In this document: one piece after another, positions 1 to 5,320 of the stretch | How the letters are laid out: the number at the start of each line of letters is the position of its first letter | How positions within the stretch are numbered: position 1 is the stretch's first letter | Assembly: GCA_902782965.1 (NCBI GenBank) | Contig: CACZPG010000279.1 | Coordinates: 1-5,320, forward strand | Source: an uncultured Lachnospiraceae bacterium | GTDB taxonomy: Bacteria > Bacillota > Clostridia > Lachnospirales > Lachnospiraceae | Length of the DNA: 5,320 bases | Direction: 5' to 3' | Translations under genes and position numbers: made by a program | The notes under the pieces: model-generated | The model's database searches: none | What the model saw: the letters and a program-made list of their open reading frames with translations, nothing else | What the model was told of the DNA's origin: nothing

Positions 1-2095
1 GCTGATAACGCTTTGTCATCTCTTCTACAGCCCAGTTAAGAGCTCCGGCAGCCTTCTTCGGCTCAGTAACAACCGGAATAAGAAGATGAGGAATGCCGTT
101 ATAAACAGCAAGCTCAACCATCTTAGGATCTATCATGATAAGCTTGACATCCTCAGGTGCAGACTTATACAGGACACTCATAATGATTGTATTAATACAT
201 ACAGATTTACCGGAACCTGTAGCACCTGCTATAAGAAGATGAGGCATTTTCGCAATATCAGAAATTATAATCTGACCGCTTATATCCTTACCTACAGCAA
301 ATGCAAGATTAGATTTGAATATATCAAATTTGTCATTATCTATAAGGTCCCTGAACAGAACCATCTGTTTCTCTTTATTTGGAACTTCTATACCAATAGC
401 AGACTTACCGGGAATCGGAGCTTCAATTCTGATATCTGTAGCAGCAAGCGCAAGTTTAAGATCATTCTCAAGTCCTAGAATTTTGCTGACCTTGACTCCC
501 TGTTCCGGAAGAAGCTCATACTGTGTAATCGAAGGTCCGACACTGCAGTTAGTTATAGTAACATTAACTCCGAAACTTTCCAAGGTTGACTTAAGCGTAA
601 TCGCAGTCTCTCTGACCAGAGTATCTCCGGTTCTGCTGAATCCGGATCTCTTACCGGCTTTAAGAAGTTTCATAGGAGGGAAAACATATTTCTTTCTTGT
701 TTCCTGCTTTCCTTCAATCTCATCAGCTATTTCCTGAGTAGCTTCGATCTTATCCTGAGCAGTTACCTTATCCTGTTCCGGATTCGGATTATCATTGCCG
801 GTCTGAGCTTTATCACTAAAGACGGCACGAACATTTTTCTTATCAGATACCAATTCTTTAATTGAAGTATCATTAAATCCAACGGATTCCGGTTCATCCT
901 GAGAGGTATTCCTTCTCTTAGGCCCTTTGTAACCTTCAGAAACTCTGCCAAGATTATTATTATATTCAGTATCTTCGCCTAATGGATCATTATAGGTAGC
1001 TGAATCAGGTGAAAGTTCATAGAAATCCTTAGGTTTATATTCTGGAGCAATATCCTTCTCTCTTTCTCTGTTATACAGAGCACTGGCATTATTTATCTCT
1101 GTCAGAAGATCATTTCCGGCATTTGATGTATTTCTCGGTCTCATAACACCGGGCATAGCTATTTCCTGTGGAGCCTCGCCTGTTCTTCTTAAAGAAGTTG
1201 CCGTTCTTGTTTTTGAACCTTCAGAATCAGGAATGAGTTCATGAACCTCTTCATCATGAACTATTTTATTAGTTTGACTTCTGTTTTTCTTCTTTGATGA
1301 AGCAGCTGTTTTACCCGCCTTATCAAGAACTCTGATATCTCCGAGAATAGCCTTGGACTTACTTCCTCTATCCTCATCATCACCGTCATCATAATCTTCA
1401 TATTCTTCATCATAATCGTCATAATCTTCATCATCATAATCAGGACGAACAGTCTCAACATGAAGAACCTTAATAAGATTTCTGAAAAGTTCTATTATTC
1501 TTATATTGGTAAGCATTATGAAAGAAATGATGAGCGTAAGTACAGTAACAATCACAGCGCCTGCTCTGCTTATAACTTTAGCAACGAGAACTATGATTCC
1601 ACCAAATAAAAGTCCACCGCCTCTATGTTCATTATAACCATCAAAATACAGATCTTTGATTGTAATATCCTTAGTACCTACAACCAGCTGGCATATAAAA
1701 GCTACTGCCATGATCAGAACGGCACCCCAGATCAATTTCTTGATAAGCTTTGGTTTCGGACCATTTGCAAGAAAGAAACAATAGGCTATAACAAATACGA
1801 GCGGAAGAAAATAGAACGTAGCGCCGAAAAGTCCAAAGAAGAAACCACTTACAGCTTTACCGACTTTACCACATAGTCCGTAGGTTCCAAGCACAAGTAT
1901 AAGATTAATACCTATACATACAAAAGCATATATCTCTATCAGATTTTCAGGAGGAGTCTTCGCCTCTTCAAGCTCCAGCTCTCTCTGCTTCTGATATGCC
2001 TTGGTATTCTTATTCGGAGTTTTCTTCGTTGTTTTTATGGAATTAGAATTATTTTTTCTTGTTGAAGCGTTTTTAGAAGTTGTCTTTGCAGCCAT
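1..2095 (-). CDS. ftsK: DNA translocase of the FtsK/SpoIIIE family, 3' end cut by the window edge
   Basis: ATP-driven, membrane-anchored motor that pumps double-stranded DNA across a closing septum in division or sporulation. The 698 visible residues are one open frame, checked codon by codon. Residues 1-50 are polar and Lys/Thr/Asn-rich. Hydrophobic segments lie near 52-73, 83-110, 120-139 and 160-198 (the last may be two helices) and start at a GGG motif also found in SpoIIIE. Residues 219-465 form a long polar, low-complexity linker. The motor follows: GPSITQYE at 520-527, Walker A GATGSGKS at 624-631 (K630, S631), Walker B LIMID ending at D656, then VYNGIPHLL at 664-672. The rest of the RecA-like fold and the DNA-reading winged-helix gamma domain lie beyond position 1. 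Walker A comes well over 100 residues later than I recall for Bacillus SpoIIIE, because of the linker. The membrane domain favours a SpoIIIE/FtsK orthologue over soluble SftA. The start follows a modest AAAGGG five bases upstream. Family call is very secure; spoIIIE is the equally valid name. Confidence 0.96.
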   Translation of the reverse strand, partial: MAAKTTSKNASTRKNNSNSIKTTKKTPNKNTKAYQKQRELELEEAKTPPENLIEIYAFVCIGINLILVLGTYGLCGKVGKAVSGFFFGLFGATFYFLPLVFVIAYCFFLANGPKPKLIKKLIWGAVLIMAVAFICQLVVGTKDITIKDLYFDGYNEHRGGGLLFGGIIVLVAKVISRAGAVIVTVLTLIISFIMLTNIRIIELFRNLIKVLHVETVRPDYDDEDYDDYDEEYEDYDDGDDEDRGSKSKAILGDIRVLDKAGKTAASSKKKNRSQTNKIVHDEEVHELIPDSEGSKTRTATSLRRTGEAPQEIAMPGVMRPRNTSNAGNDLLTEINNASALYNREREKDIAPEYKPKDFYELSPDSATYNDPLGEDTEYNNNLGRVSEGYKGPKRRNTSQDEPESVGFNDTSIKELVSDKKNVRAVFSDKAQTGNDNPNPEQDKVTAQDKIEATQEIADEIEGKQETRKKYVFPPMKLLKAGKRSGFSRTGDTLVRETAITLKSTLESFGVNVTITNCSVGPSITQYELLPEQGVKVSKILGLENDLKLALAATDIRIEAPIPGKSAIGIEVPNKEKQMVLFRDLIDNDKFDIFKSNLAFAVGKDISGQIIISDIAKMPHLLIAGATGSGKSVCINTIIMSVLYKSAPEDVKLIMIDPKMVELAVYNGIPHLLIPVVTEPKKAAGALNWAVEEMTKRYQ
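1370..1441 (-). repeat. In-frame acidic Tyr/Asp/Glu-rich low-complexity tract in the FtsK linker
   Basis: These 24 codons encode residues 219-242 of the translocase. All are Asp, Glu or Tyr except one Gly (residue 238). They are built almost only from GAT/GAC, GAA/GAG and TAT codons, which gives imperfect trinucleotide-based repeats such as GATTATGA and GATGATGA. The tract begins about 20 residues after the last membrane segment, so it marks the start of the cytoplasmic linker. Its period of three means that copy-number slippage would keep the reading frame. I see no function assignable from sequence; it is probably a disordered, strongly negative spacer. Confidence 0.8.
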
Positions 2096-2100
2096 CTTTA

Positions 2101-2106
2101 CCCTTT
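2101..2106 (-). promoter_or_regulatory. Shine-Dalgarno site of the translocase gene
   Basis: The minus strand reads AAAGGG, then five bases (TAAAG), then the ATG at 2095-2093. This is a weaker match to AGGAGG than the site in front of the GH94 gene, but the spacing is good. It supports the chosen start, which also gives the basic N-terminus expected before the first membrane segment. Confidence 0.55.
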
Positions 2107-2118
2107 AACACCTAAGTA

Positions 2119-2142
2119 CCCCTCCGCAAAATTACGGAGGGG
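2119..2142 (-). terminator. GC-rich hairpin between the GH94 and translocase genes, possible weak terminator
   Basis: CCCCTCCG at 2119-2126 pairs perfectly with CGGAGGGG at 2135-2142, an 8-bp stem almost entirely GC with an 8-base loop. In minus-strand RNA it forms 13 bases after the GH94 stop codon, where an intrinsic terminator would sit. However, the bases after the stem (TACTTAGG) are not a U-tract, and the plus-strand side has none either. It may therefore attenuate only partly, protect the upstream mRNA 3' end, or affect translation of the downstream gene, whose ATG is 23 bases past the stem. The structure is clear; the role is uncertain. Confidence 0.5.
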
Positions 2143-2155
2143 AATTATACTAAAT

Positions 2156-4567
2156 TTATAGAGTTACAATTATTTCATTTTCATCAAGAAGCATATCTGC
2201 AGGAATATAATTATCCTCAAGCTCCTTGCCATTAAGCACGAGACTCTTAACTCCCGACTGAGCACCATCAGGATTATTAACTTTAATACTGAGATGTTTA
2301 CCTCTGAAGTCTTTAGATACCTCATAACTCTTCCATTCAGATGGAATAGCCGGATCGATTTTAAGTCCATAGAAATCAGGTCTCATACCCATGATACCTT
2401 CAACAGATCCAACCATAACAGTTGAAGCTGTACCAGTAAGCCAGTGAACATGAGCTCTTCCGTGTCTCGGACTGTCTTTACCTTCAACAAACTGACCATA
2501 GCAGTATGGTTCAAGCTGTCTGATCTCAGCCTTATCATTCATGGCAGCCGGAGCATTTTCCATAAAGTACTGGAACGCCCTGTTTCCGTGACCACGAAGA
2601 GATTCTGCAAGAACTATCCAACCCTGAGGCTGTGAGAAAATACCACCATTCTCCTTTGTAGATGCATTAAAGAGAAGCATAAGAGCTCCATCAAATGCAT
2701 GTTCCTTATAAGCAGGAGCCATAAGCATTACACCATAATCAGTATTAAGTTCTCTGTAAACACTATCAAGAGCCTTATCAGCCTGTTCATCAGTAGCAAG
2801 CCCGCTTATTACAGACCAGCTCTGAGGATTCAGCCACATGGAAGCTTCCGGATCGTTTCTGGAACCGATAACCTGTCCTGATTCCATGAAACCTCTGATA
2901 AATCTGTCTTCATTCCAGCAAAGATTATTAAGTGTATCTCCGAGACTCTTCTGTTTCTCATCAATATAACTTATATATTCTGTATCATTCTTATACTCTG
3001 CAAATTTTCTGATAATAGTAAATGCATAATACAGCTGGAAAGCAACAAATGTAGACTCACCCTTCTTTCCAAGTCTGAGACAGTCATTCCAGTCAGCATG
3101 AAGTCCGGCTGGCATTCCATGATCACCAAGTCTGTTCATAGAGAAATCAATAGCTCTCTTAAGATGATCATAAACTGTTCCTTCATCTTTATTAGCATAA
3201 ACAATTACTTCGTCTATAAAATCAAGATTTCCTGATTCTGATATATACTTGAATACTGTAGGGAAAAGCCAGAGTGCATCATCAGCTCTATAAGCAGGAT
3301 GTCCGGTTTCTTTAGCATATACAGAATTCTCGTCATTCTCATCAGGACAAGTCTCATGACCTGCATTATGATTGAATTTTACAAGTGGAAGTCCACCACC
3401 ATTATCTACCTGAGCAGAAAGCATGAATCTTATCTTATCAGCTGCTGCTTCGGGATCCAGATGAATAACACCCTGAATATCCTGAACAGTATCTCTGTAT
3501 CCATAACCATTTCTAAGTCCGCAGTAGGTAAAGGAAGCAGCTCTTGACCATATAAAGGTCATGAAGCAGTTAAAGGCATTCCAGGTATTGATCATTTCGT
3601 TAAATTCAACGCTTGGAGTATTAACCTGGAAATGAGAAAGCTTACCATGCCAGTATTCCTTTAATTCGTTAAGTTCCTGCTGAACCTTAGCTCCCGGATC
3701 AGAATATGAAGCTATAATACTCTCAGCTTCCTCATCACTCTTCATACCAACAATAAATACAATATCCTTGGATTCACCAGGTGCAAGAGTGATTACAGAA
3801 GACAAAGCTCCACAACTGTTAAGATTGTAATTCAAAGCACCACCCAGATCACCATTTTCTACTCCAACAGGATTGGAATAATTATGGTAATGACCAAGAA
3901 AAGCTTCTTTATCTCCGCAATAAGAAGACACCTCTGCACCGGCAATACCGAAGAATCTCTGTTTTACAGTACTGCCATTAACTGCAGAATTATTAACATT
4001 TTCATTAATTGTCTGCTTAATTCTGTTATTCTGGAAATATGTCTTTGTAATAAAAAGTGTATACTGAAGGTTTACCTGATCCTGTTCGTAATTACCTTCA
4101 TTAGTAAATTCAGCATAACCTGTGAGAGTAAGATTTCTCACTTTATCAGAATTATTGGTGACCTTCAGTCCCCATACTTCATAGGTTTTGTTAAGAGGAA
4201 CATAATATGCTGCCTCAGCACTGATGCCACTGTATTCAGAACCGATAACCGAATAAGCTGTTCCGTGACGAACTGTGCTCTTAAATTCATCAAGAGACTT
4301 ACCTACAGGCATCCAGGAATTAGACCAGTAATCACCTGTTTCATTATCTCTAATATAAATATATCTGCCCGGCTGATCAAAACTGTTGAATACATATCTA
4401 AGTATTCTTCCGTTTGCGCCTGATTTCTCAAAGCTGTATCCACCAGCATTATTGGAAATAAGCGCACCATACTCAGGCGAACCAAGATAGTTCGCCCATG
4501 GAGCAGGTGTGTCAGGCTTTGTTATAACATATTCTCTGTTTTTGCTGTCAAAATATCCATATTGCAT
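2156..4567 (-). CDS. GH94 family glycoside phosphorylase (cellobiose/chitobiose phosphorylase-like), substrate unresolved
   Basis: Cytoplasmic inverting enzyme that cleaves a beta-linked glucoside with inorganic phosphate, releasing alpha-sugar-1-phosphate and a shortened sugar or acid, so saving ATP. The 803 residues match the length of characterised GH94 enzymes (about 800). The N-terminus (YGYFD, REYVIT, PAPWANYLG, AGGYSF) is the classic start of the beta-sandwich domain, roughly 1-290. A helical linker (about 295-315), an (alpha/alpha)6 barrel (about 317-730) and a C-terminal beta domain follow. The general acid is D495 in ADWNDCL. R358 in GYGYRDT and T711-G712 in WLTGT are the expected phosphate and active-site residues. 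Position 646 in KENGGIFSQPQGW is Gln where relatives have His. There is no signal peptide or membrane segment. The segments WSRAASF, GYGYRDTVQDI and FNHNAGHE remind me more of cellobionate or laminaribiose phosphorylases than of true cellobiose phosphorylases, but that is from memory. The gene sits alone among housekeeping genes without a transporter. Family is certain; substrate is open. Confidence 0.95.
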   Translation of the reverse strand: MQYGYFDSKNREYVITKPDTPAPWANYLGSPEYGALISNNAGGYSFEKSGANGRILRYVFNSFDQPGRYIYIRDNETGDYWSNSWMPVGKSLDEFKSTVRHGTAYSVIGSEYSGISAEAAYYVPLNKTYEVWGLKVTNNSDKVRNLTLTGYAEFTNEGNYEQDQVNLQYTLFITKTYFQNNRIKQTINENVNNSAVNGSTVKQRFFGIAGAEVSSYCGDKEAFLGHYHNYSNPVGVENGDLGGALNYNLNSCGALSSVITLAPGESKDIVFIVGMKSDEEAESIIASYSDPGAKVQQELNELKEYWHGKLSHFQVNTPSVEFNEMINTWNAFNCFMTFIWSRAASFTYCGLRNGYGYRDTVQDIQGVIHLDPEAAADKIRFMLSAQVDNGGGLPLVKFNHNAGHETCPDENDENSVYAKETGHPAYRADDALWLFPTVFKYISESGNLDFIDEVIVYANKDEGTVYDHLKRAIDFSMNRLGDHGMPAGLHADWNDCLRLGKKGESTFVAFQLYYAFTIIRKFAEYKNDTEYISYIDEKQKSLGDTLNNLCWNEDRFIRGFMESGQVIGSRNDPEASMWLNPQSWSVISGLATDEQADKALDSVYRELNTDYGVMLMAPAYKEHAFDGALMLLFNASTKENGGIFSQPQGWIVLAESLRGHGNRAFQYFMENAPAAMNDKAEIRQLEPYCYGQFVEGKDSPRHGRAHVHWLTGTASTVMVGSVEGIMGMRPDFYGLKIDPAIPSEWKSYEVSKDFRGKHLSIKVNNPDGAQSGVKSLVLNGKELEDNYIPADMLLDENEIIVTL

Positions 4568-4573
4568 AGTAAA

Positions 4574-4581
4574 CCCCTCCT
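4574..4581 (-). promoter_or_regulatory. Strong Shine-Dalgarno site of the GH94 gene
   Basis: The minus strand reads AGGAGGGG followed by six bases (TTTACT) and the ATG at 4567-4565. This near-perfect anti-16S match at ideal spacing fixes the start. Together with the family-typical N-terminus (YGYFD within the first six residues after Met-Gln) it leaves little doubt. The 56-base gap to pnp holds no convincing promoter or terminator that I can see, so read-through from pnp is possible. Confidence 0.85.
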
Positions 4582-4623
4582 ATGCCATAAAATAGTGAAT
4601 TTATGTTGATTTAGGTAACCTTA

Positions 4624-5320
4624 TTAGTCCTGGTCTGCGTCTTTAAGTGAAAGACTGATCTTGCCCATTCTATCAATCTCAAGAACCTTAACCTTTACTT
4701 TATCTCCAATGTTTACAACATCTTCAACCTTATTTACTCTTTCCTTAGCAAGCTTAGATATATGAATCATACCATCCTTGTTAGGTGTAATCTGAACAAA
4801 TGCACCAAATGGCATTATTCTAACAACTTCACCTTCATATATCTTGCCTGTCTCGATAGGATCAACAATAAGCTTGATTGTCTTAACAGCATTATCAATT
4901 CCAGCCTGATTGATTCCGCATACAGAAACCATTCCGTCATCATCAATGTCAATCTTTACATCATTTTCTTCAATGATAGTATTGATCATCTTACCCTTCT
5001 GACCGATTACATCACCAATCTTCTCAGGATCGATCTGCATTGATACAATCTTAGGAGCATATTCATTAACTGTCTCACGAGGAGCAGGAATAGCCTTAAG
5101 CATACATTCATCAAGAATGAAGAAACGAGCTTCTCTTGTACGAGCAATAGCACCCTTAATGATTTCATCTGTAAGACCATGGATCTTAATATCCATCTGG
5201 ATAGCTGTGATACCTTCCTTAGTACCTGCAACCTTGAAGTCCATATCTCCGAAGAAATCTTCAAGTCCCTGAATATCAGTAAGAAGAACGAAATCATCAT
5301 CTGTTTCACCGGTTACAAGA
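4624..5320 (-). CDS. pnp: Polyribonucleotide nucleotidyltransferase (PNPase), C-terminal part, 5' end outside the window
   Basis: 3'-to-5' phosphorolytic exoribonuclease of mRNA decay, a cytoplasmic trimer. About 231 C-terminal residues of the usual 700 or so are visible, open to the window edge, so the Met at 5244 is internal and not the start. The visible part opens in the second RNase PH-like core: LTDIQGLEDFFGDMDFKVAG carries the metal-binding Asp of LED, the last Asp of GDMD and the Lys of DFK, matching E. coli D486, D492 and K494. A KH domain follows at about visible residues 91-140, with the GxxG loop GQKG in IGDVIGQKGK. An S1 RNA-binding domain follows at about 157-227 (IYEGEVVRIMPFGAFVQI, DGMIHISKL, GKISLSLKD). 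The protein ends six residues or so after S1, without the long acidic tail seen in some species. The GH94 gene follows after 56 bases on the same strand, with no clear terminator between them. Confidence 0.97.
   Translation of the reverse strand, partial: LVTGETDDDFVLLTDIQGLEDFFGDMDFKVAGTKEGITAIQMDIKIHGLTDEIIKGAIARTREARFFILDECMLKAIPAPRETVNEYAPKIVSMQIDPEKIGDVIGQKGKMINTIIEENDVKIDIDDDGMVSVCGINQAGIDNAVKTIKLIVDPIETGKIYEGEVVRIMPFGAFVQITPNKDGMIHISKLAKERVNKVEDVVNIGDKVKVKVLEIDRMGKISLSLKDADQD

Noticed and set aside
86..737. Two plus-strand open frames (130 and 140 codons) opposite the translocase motor domain
   Set aside because: They lie antisense to the conserved FtsK motor sequence, including Walker A and B. 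Their translations show no recognisable domain and no good ribosome binding context was seen. They are shadow frames.
1370..1441. CRISPR-like or other non-coding direct repeat array
   Set aside because: The repetition has period three, has no spacers, and is fully explained by Asp/Glu/Tyr codons inside an open frame.
3884..4423. A 179-codon plus-strand open frame opposite the GH94 gene
   Set aside because: It is fully antisense to a well-supported GH94 N-terminal domain. The translation is Ile/Ser/Cys-rich without motifs, as expected from the complement of a low-GC gene.
4568..4623. A promoter or terminator in the pnp-GH94 gap
   Set aside because: I found no TTGACA/TATAAT pair at suitable spacing and no stem followed by a U-run. 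Only a short GGTTACC palindrome is present, which is too weak to call.
5242..5244. ATG at 5244 as the start of a short independent S1/KH protein
   Set aside because: The frame continues upstream to the window edge with the conserved PNPase core (LTDIQGLEDFFG), so this Met is internal.
5007..5309. A 100-codon minus-strand frame overlapping pnp
   Set aside because: It is in another frame from the unmistakable PNPase sequence and shows no domain, so it is a shadow.
2156..5320. A functional link between PNPase and the GH94 enzyme because both use phosphorolysis
   Set aside because: The shared use of inorganic phosphate is a chemical coincidence between unrelated folds and substrates. Adjacency alone does not support a joint system.

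Overview
The window looks like a piece of a low-GC Firmicutes (Clostridia) chromosome, most likely an anaerobic fibre- or oligosaccharide-using member of the Lachnospiraceae. That placement is an inference from three things: the AT-rich composition with AGA/ATA-type codons and strong AGGAGG-like ribosome binding sites, a PNPase that ends right after its S1 domain, and a SpoIIIE/FtsK-type translocase with a glycosidic phosphorylase beside it. No marker fixes the genus.

All three real genes lie on the minus strand, so transcription runs from high to low coordinates. From 5320 down to 4624 is the 3' third of pnp (polyribonucleotide nucleotidyltransferase), with its 5' end outside the window. After a 56-base gap comes a complete 803-residue GH94 glycoside phosphorylase (4567 to 2156) with a textbook Shine-Dalgarno. 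After a 60-base gap holding a GC-rich hairpin comes a DNA translocase of the FtsK/SpoIIIE family (2095 to 1), which runs off the low-coordinate edge without a stop. I translated it codon by codon across the whole window: 698 uninterrupted residues, with four or five membrane segments, a long low-complexity linker and the start of the RecA-like motor.

The genes do not form one pathway. PNPase degrades RNA, the translocase moves DNA during division or sporulation, and the GH94 enzyme phosphorolyses an imported beta-linked disaccharide or oligosaccharide in the cytoplasm. In Bacillus subtilis pnpA and spoIIIE lie in the same neighbourhood, separated by other genes. The notable layout here is a lone sugar phosphorylase, with no visible transporter or regulator, between these two housekeeping genes in the same orientation.

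I see no mobile element, CRISPR array, RNA gene or defence system, and no evidence for a wholly new system. The points most worth a second look are a Gln in the GH94 enzyme where characterised relatives carry a phosphate-binding His, the unresolved substrate of that enzyme, and a Tyr/Asp/Glu-rich repeat tract in the translocase linker.
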